In this document: positions 7,488 to 13,198 of the stretch, piece after piece | How positions within the stretch are numbered: the first letter of the stretch is position 1 | Layout: every line of letters starts with the position of its first letter | Assembly (NCBI GenBank): GCA_034113365.1 | Contig: JAXEXP010000071.1 | Span: 1 to 15,680, forward strand | Length of the DNA: 15,680 nt | Origin: Spyradocola sp034113365 | GTDB lineage: Bacteria; Bacillota; Clostridia; Christensenellales; UBA1750 | Direction: 5' to 3' | Notes under the pieces: model-generated | What the model saw: the letters and a program-made list of their open reading frames with translations, nothing else | Told to the model about the DNA's origin: nothing | Databases searched by the model: none | Made by a program: the position numbers and the translations under genes

Positions 7488-8906
7488 CTAACGTCCCGCC
7501 GCCTGCGCGGCCTCGTCGATCACGCTCTGCAGTCCCTGCCGCTTGAGCGCCTCGTATTCCTCATAGAATTCCGCCACCGTCAGCTCGCCCTTGATCGCCC
7601 GGTCGCGCAGTTTGCATACCCCCTGCGTGATCAGCGCGTTGCGGTACTGCGTGTAGGCCGGCGTCTCGTTCGTCTTGGTCAGCGCGTAGAAATAGCCGTT
7701 GTTCACCACGCTGATGCCCTCGAGCCCGTAGCTGTACAGATAAGACCCCTCCTGCGAGTAATACCAGTTGAAGAACCGCAGTATGTCCTCCACCTTGCCC
7801 CGGCCCTCCGCCGCAGAGGTGATGCACCACATCGGCATCACCATCAGCTGCTCCGGGGTCATGCGCGCGCCGTCCGGCCCCGCGATCGGCGCAACCGCCG
7901 CCCATAACGCGTCCGTCACACCCGCCTCCCGCAGCGCCTGCGCGGAGGTGCGGCACCGCTCCGCCCAGTTGAACGCCGTCCCCAGCCGGTTCTCGTCCAT
8001 CGCCGCGTCCATGTCCGCCGCGTACATCGCGTCAAATTCGCCGGAAATCAGCCCTTCGGCATACAGCCCCTGCAGCGCCGCCAGAAACTCCGGGTACTTC
8101 GGGTGCTCGTAGACCATCGTGGTGCTTCCGTCGTCCAGCAGGCAGAACTGCGTGTCGCCCGAGGTGCGGATGCCAAACGCGTTGAGCAGGGGAAGAAAGC
8201 ACCGCTCCCCGTCCGCGCCGTACTGCGACGCAAAGGGGATCTCGTCGCTCGGATCGCCGTTGCCGTTGAGATCGTTGTCCCGGATCGCGCGCCACAGGTT
8301 CACCCACTCGTCCCACGTCTGCGGCTCGGCGAGCCCCAACTTGTCCAGCCAGTCCCTGCGCACCATCATGCTCTGCGCGCCGGGCACGTTGATGACGCTG
8401 GGGATGGTGTAGATGTGCCCGTCCGCCTGCCGCCAGTAGCTCATCCTGTCCTCGCCCACGGCCTCCACGATGTTCGGGATCAGGTGCAGATAGTCGTCCA
8501 GCGGCACCACCGCGCCGTCGTCTGCCAGATCCATCACGCCAAAGTCCGACGCGTTGATGATGTCCGGCATCTCGTCCATGCTGGTCAGCGACATCGTGGA
8601 CAGACTGGTGATGTAGCTCTCCTTTTCCTCCCAGAAGATGTCCAGATCCACGCCCGTCAGGCTGCGGATCGACGGCCAGAAGTAGTTGTCCGTCTTTTTC
8701 GTGACGTCGCCGGAGAAGTTCACGCCCATGCCGGTGATGACCAGCCCGTCCTCAAAGTACAGCAGCTCGCTCTTTTCCAACTGTCCTGACTCCGCCAGCA
8801 GCCGCTCCTTGATCGTCAGCGCCTCCGCCTCGGGCTGCTTTGCGCATCCAACCAGCCCGAACAGCAGACACACCGCCGCCATCAGGCTGATGATCCGCCT
8901 GCTCAT
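7488..8906 (-). CDS. Extracellular solute-binding lipoprotein SBP2 (family 1, LplA/oligosaccharide type)
   Basis: A 472-residue lipoprotein. ATG 8906 has the strong site GAGGAGGAG (8912-8920) 5 bases upstream. It opens a signal peptide MSRRIISLMAAVCLLFGL followed by lipobox LVGC (C21). The mature part has typical features of family 1 sugar-binding proteins: the calcium-loop-like NDLNGNGDPSDEIPFA near the middle, WDEWVNLWRAI before it, and a FFNWYYSQEGSYLYSYG region near the C-terminus. Such proteins normally deliver sugars to an ABC permease, but no permease or ATPase gene is present here. The next gene, 24 bases away, is hybrid kinase 2, so the likely role is to bind a ligand, probably an oligosaccharide, and present it to the kinase sensor region. 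The ligand cannot be read from the sequence. A longer in-frame start at 8936 is less likely because it would put ten extra residues ahead of the signal peptide. Confidence 0.88.
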   Translation of the reverse strand: MSRRIISLMAAVCLLFGLVGCAKQPEAEALTIKERLLAESGQLEKSELLYFEDGLVITGMGVNFSGDVTKKTDNYFWPSIRSLTGVDLDIFWEEKESYITSLSTMSLTSMDEMPDIINASDFGVMDLADDGAVVPLDDYLHLIPNIVEAVGEDRMSYWRQADGHIYTIPSVINVPGAQSMMVRRDWLDKLGLAEPQTWDEWVNLWRAIRDNDLNGNGDPSDEIPFASQYGADGERCFLPLLNAFGIRTSGDTQFCLLDDGSTTMVYEHPKYPEFLAALQGLYAEGLISGEFDAMYAADMDAAMDENRLGTAFNWAERCRTSAQALREAGVTDALWAAVAPIAGPDGARMTPEQLMVMPMWCITSAAEGRGKVEDILRFFNWYYSQEGSYLYSYGLEGISVVNNGYFYALTKTNETPAYTQYRNALITQGVCKLRDRAIKGELTVAEFYEEYEALKRQGLQSVIDEAAQAAGR

Positions 8907-8930
8907 GCCAACTCCTCCTCGCCCACGCAA

Positions 8931-8987
8931 GTGCAAAAACGCATTGCTCTATGAGCCAACGGTCGATAGGGCAATGCGTCTTTGCAC
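8931..8987. repeat. Long inverted repeat (20-base arms, 17-base spacer) in the SBP2 leader
   Basis: The left arm (8931-8950, starting GTGCAAAAACGCATTGC) and right arm (8968-8987, GCAATGCGTCTTTGCAC at its end) are complementary apart from two mismatches. The repeat lies between the predicted start point (about 9001) and the SBP2 ribosome binding site, so the transcript would fold into a long stem-loop. There is no T-run after either arm, so it is not an ordinary terminator. It could be an RNA element controlling translation or stability, a protein operator, or a small palindromic repeat element. Confidence 0.75.
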
Positions 8988-9007
8988 TATATACACTTTA
9001 TGTACCT

Positions 9008-9035
9008 ATTATATCATGGTTTTGCCCGTTCACAA
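9008..9035 (-). promoter_or_regulatory. Predicted promoter of SBP2-kinase 2
   Basis: On the minus strand there is a perfect TATAAT (9008-9013) with TTGTGA (9030-9035) 16 bases upstream. The -35 box matches consensus at four of six positions, and the spacing is one base short of optimal. The expected start near 9001 gives a leader of about 95 bases containing the long inverted repeat. The -35 box is formed by the last Leu codon and stop codon (TTG TGA) of the ROK remnant. Confidence 0.6.
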
Positions 9036-9155
9036 GGCATTTTGCCGTATCCGCGCCAGCAGAAAGCACGCCACGCCGACCAGCACCACCTCCCGCGCGC
9101 TCACGCATCCGCCGACCAGCACCACCTCCAGTTTGAAAACATGCACCAGCCCGGA
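9030..9155 (-). pseudogene. Decayed, internally deleted copy of a ROK kinase 3' end
   Basis: The minus-strand frame reads SGLVHVFKLEVVLVGGCVSARE and then joins directly to VVLVGVACFLLARIRQNAL and a stop. The intact ROK gene next door reads SGLVHIFNPELVLIGGGVSAQE, about 35 further residues, and then AGLIGAARFLLERMRQNVL and a stop. The remnant is therefore a second ROK C-terminus missing the middle segment. It begins 7 bases after the stop of the intact gene, in a different frame, with no start or ribosome binding site of its own. Divergence across the matching parts is clear, so it is either an old partial duplication or the tail of a former separate ROK gene. Confidence 0.8.
9074..9129. repeat. 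Perfect 20-base direct repeat inside the ROK remnant
   Basis: CGCCGACCAGCACCACCTCC occurs at 9074-9093 and again at 9110-9129, 36 bases (12 codons) apart. On the minus strand each copy encodes EVVLVG. The two copies sit on either side of the place where the remnant lacks the middle of the ROK C-terminus, so they may mark the recombination or slippage that shaped the deletion. Confidence 0.8.
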
Positions 9156-9162
9156 GCTCCTC

Positions 9163-10089
9163 TTACAAGACATTCTGCCGCATCCGCTCCAGCAGGAAGC
9201 GCGCGGCGCCGATGAGGCCGGCGTCGTTGCCCAGCTGCGCGCGCTCGATACGCAGGCCCTCGGCAAAGCGGGGCATCACCTGGGTCAGCACCCGCTCGCG
9301 CAGAGGATCGATGAGCAGCCGCTCCTGCGCGCTGACGCCGCCGCCGATGAGCACCAGCTCCGGGTTGAAGATGTGCACCAGGCCGGACAGGCCCGCCGCG
9401 ATGTCGCCGATCCAGCCGTCCAGCAGGGACTGCATGGCGGGGTCGCCCGCGGCGGCGCGCGCAAAGATGGCGCGGCCGTCCAGCGCGGGGGCGGAAAAGC
9501 GCTCCTGCGCGGCGCGCACCAGCGCGGTGGTGGAGGCGTAGCTTTCAAAGCAGCCGCGCTTGCCGCAGGGGCAGGGCGCGCCGTCCTGATAGAGCGTAAA
9601 GTGCCCCAGCTCGCCCGCGATGCCACGCGCGCCGCCCAGCACGCGCCCGTGCTCCACGATGCCGCCGCCCACGCCCGTGCCCAGCGTCACCATCAGCAGG
9701 TGGTCGCAGCCGCGGCCGCGTCCGGCGAACCACTCGCCCAGCGCCGCCGCGTTGGCGTCGTTGAGCGCCGCCGCCGGCACGCCGAACCGCTCCCGCGCCT
9801 CGCCGCACAGCCGCGCGCCCTCGTAGCCCGGGATCTTGCCGTTGGTGCCGATCACCACGCCCTTCCGGTCGTCGATCTGCCCCGTCGCCGAGATGCCCAC
9901 GCCGCACAGCTGCGCCCCCTCCCGCGCGACAAACGCCTCCGCCTCGCGCATCACCGTTTCCAGCAGCGGCGTCATGTACCCGTCAAAGCATACGCTCGCC
10001 TCGTGCCGCGCCAATATCCGCCCGTCCCGCGTCACCAAGCCGAACTTCGCCGCCGTGCCGCCGATGTCGATGGATAGAATCATGCCCAT
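9163..10089 (-). CDS. ROK-family sugar kinase (N-acetylmannosamine kinase or glucokinase type)
   Basis: About 308 residues, the usual ROK length. Phosphate-binding DIGGTA (8-13), catalytic D111 in LNDANAAALGE, the second ATP-binding stretch VTLGTGVGGGI (about 134-144), and the zinc site formed by H163 in ELGH and cysteines of CPCGKRGCFE (173-182) are all intact, so an active ATP-dependent hexose kinase is expected in the cytosol. The gene follows nanE with a 6-base gap. That context favours N-acetylmannosamine as substrate (NanK role), but ROK substrates cannot be fixed from sequence, and glucose or another N-acetylhexosamine is possible. Two starts are plausible: ATG 10089 (very close to GAGGGG) and ATG 10083 (MILSIDIGG, 8 bases from GAGGGG, closer to the usual family start). 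I give the longer form. A decayed copy of its 3' end follows. Confidence 0.9.
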   Translation of the reverse strand: MGMILSIDIGGTAAKFGLVTRDGRILARHEASVCFDGYMTPLLETVMREAEAFVAREGAQLCGVGISATGQIDDRKGVVIGTNGKIPGYEGARLCGEARERFGVPAAALNDANAAALGEWFAGRGRGCDHLLMVTLGTGVGGGIVEHGRVLGGARGIAGELGHFTLYQDGAPCPCGKRGCFESYASTTALVRAAQERFSAPALDGRAIFARAAAGDPAMQSLLDGWIGDIAAGLSGLVHIFNPELVLIGGGVSAQERLLIDPLRERVLTQVMPRFAEGLRIERAQLGNDAGLIGAARFLLERMRQNVL

Positions 10090-10095
10090 AGCCCC

Positions 10096-10794
10096 TCACC
10101 TGATGCCTTCAAAGAATCTCTGCGCGATCTCCAGCGGCCGGGTGATCGCGCCGCCCACTACGACCGCCCACGCGCCCAGCTCCAGCATTTTCTTCGCCTG
10201 CTCGGGCGTGTGCACGCGCCCCTCGGCGATCACGGGGCAGGGCAGCGCGCGCACCATCTGCTCCACCAGCGCGTAGTTGGGGCCCTGGGCCTTGCAGGCG
10301 GACGTGGCGGCGGTGTAGCCGTTCATGGTGCTGCCCACCAGGTCCGCGCCCGCCTCGTAGGCCGCCTCCGCCTCGGGCAGCGTGGCGCAGTCCGCCATCA
10401 GGATGATGTTGGGGTACTTTTCCTTTACCTGGCGGAGGAACTGCGGCGCGGTCAGCCCGTCGCCGCGCGGCGTGTCCGTGCAGTCGATGGACACGATGTC
10501 GGAAAGCGCGCCCATGCACTCGTCCACCTCGCGCATGGTCATGGTGATGCGGCCGGAGTAGCCCGGATATTCCCGCTTGATCAGCCCGATCACGGGCAGG
10601 CCCGTCTCCTCCTTGATGGCCACGATGTCGCGCACCGAGCTGGTGCGGATCATCTTCGCGCCCGCCATTTTGGCTGCGCGCGCCATCAGGTACATGATGG
10701 AATCGTCCTTGAGATACAGCGGCTCGCCCGGCGTCGCCTGGCAGGAGACGATGATGGTGCCCTTGATCTGCGCAAAGAGCTCCTCTTTGGTCAC
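10096..10794 (-). CDS. nanE: N-acetylmannosamine-6-phosphate 2-epimerase
   Basis: Converts N-acetylmannosamine-6-P to N-acetylglucosamine-6-P, feeding sialic acid or ManNAc into amino-sugar catabolism. The 232-residue product has the family length and motifs: IVSCQATPGEPLY at the start, R50 in MIRTSS, the proposed catalytic lysine K73 in VIGLIKREYP, D104 in SIDCTDTPRGDG, and E191 in VIAEGRVHTPEQ. These correspond, by family knowledge, to the active-site Arg/Lys/Asp/Glu set. The start is GTG 10792-10794: AGGAGG (10803-10808) sits 8 bases upstream, whereas the in-frame GTG at 10801-10803 would overlap that ribosome binding site. The ROK kinase follows after a few bases, forming a two-gene operon. 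Other nan genes (lyase NanA, transporter) are not in the window, so sialate use is not proven. Confidence 0.93.
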   Translation of the reverse strand: MTKEELFAQIKGTIIVSCQATPGEPLYLKDDSIMYLMARAAKMAGAKMIRTSSVRDIVAIKEETGLPVIGLIKREYPGYSGRITMTMREVDECMGALSDIVSIDCTDTPRGDGLTAPQFLRQVKEKYPNIILMADCATLPEAEAAYEAGADLVGSTMNGYTAATSACKAQGPNYALVEQMVRALPCPVIAEGRVHTPEQAKKMLELGAWAVVVGGAITRPLEIAQRFFEGIR

Positions 10795-10802
10795 GGCGTC
10801 CA

Positions 10803-10808
10803 CCTCCT
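10803..10808 (-). promoter_or_regulatory. Ribosome binding site that fixes the nanE start
   Basis: AGGAGG on the minus strand ends 8 bases before GTG 10794. The alternative upstream GTG overlaps this site and is therefore unlikely to be the start. Confidence 0.75.
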
Positions 10809-10830
10809 GAAAGTGTTTTTTTCACATAAC

Positions 10831-10859
10831 AGTATAGAAAGCCCGCCGGGGAAAGTCAA
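10831..10859 (-). promoter_or_regulatory. Predicted promoter of nanE-ROK kinase
   Basis: On the minus strand TTGACT (10854-10859) and TATACT (10831-10836) are 17 bases apart, each with five of six consensus matches. The spacer contains CCCGCCGG (10842-10849), which recurs inverted at 10911-10918 beyond the divergent promoter. Confidence 0.75.
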
Positions 10860-10918
10860 TCGGAAAAACGTATTGCCATTTCGGAGATTGTGTGCCATAA
10901 TTTGGATAGACCGGCGGG
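10842..10918. repeat. Inverted half-sites CCCGCCGG / CCGGCGGG spanning the divergent promoters
   Basis: CCCGCCGG at 10842-10849 lies in the spacer of the nanE promoter. Its exact complement CCGGCGGG at 10911-10918 lies just after the expected start of the divergent uxuA-like gene. The first copy extends to the palindrome CCCG-C-CGGG (10842-10850). The placement fits two operator sites for one regulator of both units, but GC-rich 8-mers also occur by chance in this genome. Confidence 0.4.
10873..10901 (+). promoter_or_regulatory. Predicted promoter of the mannonate dehydratase gene
   Basis: TTGCCA (10873-10878) and CATAAT (10896-10901) are separated by 17 bases, each with five of six consensus matches. 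The expected start near 10908 gives a leader of about 55 bases before ATG 10963. Confidence 0.7.
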
Positions 10919-10962
10919 TGAAGAGCCCGTACAACAGAACAGACAAAAAGGAGCGAACCGCT

Positions 10963-12036
10963 ATGTCGATCCCGATGAAGACCATCCCCGGCTATGTCAA
11001 CAGCCGCCCGGGCATCCAGGTGGGCACCAAGATGGAGGGCCCCATCTACAAGGACGAGCGCGGCAGGATCCATGTGGACATGCAGGGCGTGCACTTCCTG
11101 CAGCAGATGGGCGTCGAGTGGGTGATGATCGGCGCGCAGCAGGTGCCCGAGCACTCCGCCGCCTGCTACAAGGCCATCCGCGACGCGCTGGGCGAGCACG
11201 GCCTGAAGATCTACCGCCTGGCCAGCGACGAGCTGCACAACATGCCCGACGTCACGCTGGGCCTGGAAAACCGCGACCGCATGATCGACAAGTACCTCAA
11301 GTACATCTCCGACCTGGGCGAGGCGGGCATCCATTACGCCACCTACGCCCACATGGGCAACGGCATCTGGCGCAGCGAAATGCGCCGTCCCGTGCGCGGC
11401 GGCGCGACGGCGGGCGGCCTGGACCTGGGCGCGCCCCATCAGGGCCACTGGATGGGCGACACCTTCAGCGAGCCGCTGAGCCACGGCCGCGCCTTCTCCG
11501 AGGACGAGCTGTGGGAGAACTACGAGTATTTCATCAAAAAGGTGGTGCCCGTGGCCGAGAGCGCAGGCGTTTACATCGGCATCCACCCCGACGATCCGCC
11601 CGTCTACACGCTGGGCGGCGTGCCGCGCTGCATCTTCGGCAACTTTGAGGGCTACAAAAAGGCGCTCAAGATCGCGGATTCCGACCACATCGGCGTGTGC
11701 CTGTGCGTGGGCTGCTGGCTGGAGGGCGGCAAGGCCGTGGGCTGCACGCCCGTGGAGTTCATCCGCTACCTGCTGGCGGAAAAGAAGCTCTTCAAGCTCC
11801 ACGTGCGCAACGTCACCGCGCCGCTGGACCAGGAGGGCGGCTTCAACGAGACCTTCCCCGACGCTGGCTACGCCAACCTCATCGACGTCATCGAGGCGCT
11901 GGACGCCGGCGGCTTCGACGGCGCCATCATGAACGACCACCTGATCGACATGGTGGGCGGCCACTACACCTGCGAGGCCTACTTCACCTCCTACCTCAAG
12001 GGCGTCGTGGACGCCGTCCAGAACCACAAGCTGTAA
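10963..12036 (+). CDS. uxuA: Mannonate dehydratase (UxuA family)
   Basis: UxuA enzymes dehydrate D-mannonate to 2-keto-3-deoxygluconate in glucuronate breakdown, using Mn2+ in a TIM-barrel. The 357-residue product has the expected C-terminal signatures: H208 in GIHPDDPP, C248 in GVCLCVGCW, H280 in KLHVRNV, and D325-H326 in MNDH, matching the family's metal ligands (His, Cys, His, Asp) and catalytic His. It also has GNFEGYKKALKIADS and FNETFPDAGY. AAGGAG (10948-10953) is 9 bases from the ATG. The N-terminal part (GYVNSRPGIQVGTK...) looks unlike the textbook enzyme start, so this may be a divergent subfamily with another sugar-acid substrate. It is transcribed alone, divergently from nanE, and ends at a terminator. 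Pairing it with amino-sugar genes instead of uxuB or kdg genes is unusual. The symbol is given at family level. Confidence 0.85.
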   Translation: MSIPMKTIPGYVNSRPGIQVGTKMEGPIYKDERGRIHVDMQGVHFLQQMGVEWVMIGAQQVPEHSAACYKAIRDALGEHGLKIYRLASDELHNMPDVTLGLENRDRMIDKYLKYISDLGEAGIHYATYAHMGNGIWRSEMRRPVRGGATAGGLDLGAPHQGHWMGDTFSEPLSHGRAFSEDELWENYEYFIKKVVPVAESAGVYIGIHPDDPPVYTLGGVPRCIFGNFEGYKKALKIADSDHIGVCLCVGCWLEGGKAVGCTPVEFIRYLLAEKKLFKLHVRNVTAPLDQEGGFNETFPDAGYANLIDVIEALDAGGFDGAIMNDHLIDMVGGHYTCEAYFTSYLKGVVDAVQNHKL

Positions 12037-12051
12037 TTCCAACTCCGCATT

Positions 12052-12091
12052 GCCGTCCACTGCGATTCTCCAACGCAGCGGGCGGCTTTTT
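12052..12091 (+). terminator. Rho-independent terminator after the mannonate dehydratase gene
   Basis: A 13-base stem (12052-12064 with 12074-12086; one A-C mismatch and one G-U pair) with a 9-base loop is followed by TTTTT (12087-12091). It lies 16 bases after the stop codon and separates this gene from the marR operon. Confidence 0.85.
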
Positions 12092-12156
12092 GCATGCATC
12101 CCGCCTGGAAAATGTGGACAAACTGTAAAGAATGACGGAGCTTCACGCAAAATGAC

Positions 12157-12185
12157 TTGATTTCCTATGAGAATCTGCATATACT
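12157..12185 (+). promoter_or_regulatory. Predicted promoter of the marR-marR-citrate synthase operon
   Basis: TTGATT (12157-12162) and TATACT (12180-12185) are separated by 17 bases. The expected start is near 12192, about 48 bases before the first ATG. Confidence 0.7.
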
Positions 12186-12201
12186 GGAAATGTTCAAAAA
12201 C

Positions 12202-12225
12202 GAACGGTTCGGCAACGGACCGTTC
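12202..12225. promoter_or_regulatory. Operator-like inverted repeat before the first marR gene
   Basis: GAACGGT (12202-12208) and ACCGTTC (12219-12225) form a perfect inverted repeat with a 10-base spacer. Inside the left half GAAC-G-GTTC (12202-12210) is itself a palindrome. It sits just downstream of the expected start point and just upstream of the ribosome binding site GGGAGG. MarR proteins usually bind such palindromes and repress their own promoters, so autoregulation by one or both adjacent MarR proteins is the simplest reading (inference). Confidence 0.6.
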
Positions 12226-12239
12226 CGGGAGGGTTTGCA

Positions 12240-12740
12240 ATGGATGCTTCGGCGGACAGCCTGGATGTACTGATCGACGGGCTTTACGTCAACCGGGAGC
12301 TGTTCTCGGCTCTTTTTTATCCGCTTTGCGCAAAATACAGGCTGACGATGACGGAAATGGTGATCCTGCTCTACCTGGACAAGCACGGCCCGGGCGGCAC
12401 GGCGGCGGACATCGTGGAGCGGCTCAAGATCACCAAGTCGCACATCTCCACGTCGGTGCGGGACCTGACGCAGCGGGGCTACCTGCGCGGCAGCCACGCG
12501 GGCAACGACCACCGCGCCATCCACCTGAGGCTGTGCGGCGAGGCCGGGCAGGTCGCGCGCGAGGGCAGGCGCGTGCAGGAGGAGTTCCTGCGCGTGCTGC
12601 TGGACGGCTTTGACGGCGCGGAGCGGGAGGCCCTGCGCAGCTACATGAAGCGAATCAACCACAACGCCGCCGCGTACCTGCGCGGCAAGGGCAACGCGAA
12701 AGGAGAGAATGCACAATCATGTCAGAATTCAGAAACATAG
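12240..12740 (+). CDS. MarR-family transcriptional regulator 1
   Basis: A 166-residue winged-helix protein of normal MarR length. The DNA-binding part includes MTEMVILLYLDKHG (helix 2-3), ADIVERLKI, the recognition helix KSHISTSVRDLTQRGYL (about 66-82) and a wing GNDHRAIHLRL (about 88-98). N- and C-terminal helices would form the dimer interface. GGGAGG lies 7 bases before the ATG. It is the first gene of an operon: its end overlaps the start of a second MarR gene by 22 bases, and citrate synthase follows. The ligand is unknown. Only two cysteine-containing spots besides the C-terminus (C30, C99) are seen, so a thiol redox sensor is not obvious. The C-terminal 12 residues or so (GNAKGENAQSCQNSET) look like translated overlap, not part of the fold. 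Confidence 0.9.
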   Translation: MDASADSLDVLIDGLYVNRELFSALFYPLCAKYRLTMTEMVILLYLDKHGPGGTAADIVERLKITKSHISTSVRDLTQRGYLRGSHAGNDHRAIHLRLCGEAGQVAREGRRVQEEFLRVLLDGFDGAEREALRSYMKRINHNAAAYLRGKGNAKGENAQSCQNSET

Positions 12741-13198
12741 AGGAGCTGGCCCACGAGCTGACCTATCACCGCTACCTGCTCAACCAGAGCCAGGCGCGCG
12801 GGCTGATCCGGGAGCTGAGCATCCCCCAGTACATCGCGCTGCAGTACGTGTCGCGCGCGGTGCAGGGCGGGGACGCCGGCCGGGTGTACCTGCGGGACGT
12901 CGCCCGGGAGCTGCGGCTGTCCATCCCGCAGGCCTCGCGCATGGTGGGCAGCCTGCGCGACAAGGGGCTGGTCACCTGGTCGCACGACGGCGACGGCAGC
13001 GAGGGCACCTATCTGTCCGTCACGCCCACGGGCCTTGCGCTGATGGAGCGGCAGGACGCCAGCCTCAAGGAGTTCTACGGCCGGGTGGTGGAGAAATTCG
13101 GCCGGGAGAACATGGCGCAGCTGCTGCGGCTGATGGTGCAGCTGGAGCAGGTGATGGACGGGGAGCTGAAGGAGGAAGGAGAGGATGCCGATGAATGA
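12719..13198 (+). CDS. MarR-family transcriptional regulator 2
   Basis: A 159-residue winged-helix protein, clearly distinct in sequence from the preceding MarR protein. Visible parts: a helical N-terminus (IEELAHELTYHRYLLNQSQ), LSIPQYIALQYVS, RDVARELRLSIP, the recognition helix QASRMVGSLRDKGLV (about 71-85), a wing around SHDGDGSEGTYLSVTPTG, and a long C-terminal dimerisation helix. It overlaps the upstream gene by 22 bases and the citrate synthase start by 14 bases, so all three are translationally coupled. Its ribosome binding site AAAGGAG is about 13 bases from the ATG, longer than usual, which fits dependence on translation of the upstream gene. Two different MarR subunits made from one message could form homodimers or a heterodimer. 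The sequence does not decide this. Confidence 0.88.
   Translation: MSEFRNIEELAHELTYHRYLLNQSQARGLIRELSIPQYIALQYVSRAVQGGDAGRVYLRDVARELRLSIPQASRMVGSLRDKGLVTWSHDGDGSEGTYLSVTPTGLALMERQDASLKEFYGRVVEKFGRENMAQLLRLMVQLEQVMDGELKEEGEDADE

Noticed and set aside
8931..8987. The long inverted repeat as a rho-independent terminator of nanE-ROK kinase
   Set aside because: No T-run follows the stem on either strand, and it lies downstream of a good promoter that it would block. Read-through from nanE-ROK into SBP2 is therefore not excluded.
9074..9129. CRISPR array or tandem repeat locus
   Set aside because: Only two repeat copies, spaced by 16 bases of sequence that is coding-like. It belongs to the decayed ROK tail.
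9030..9266. A separate small gene between the ROK kinase and SBP2
   Set aside because: The upstream half is just another frame of the ROK gene. The downstream half is a degraded ROK C-terminus without a start or ribosome binding site.
10822..12240. A 470-codon minus-strand open frame opposite the mannonate dehydratase
   Set aside because: Same reason: it is the reverse reading of a conserved enzyme, with no motif, and it runs through the divergent promoter region.
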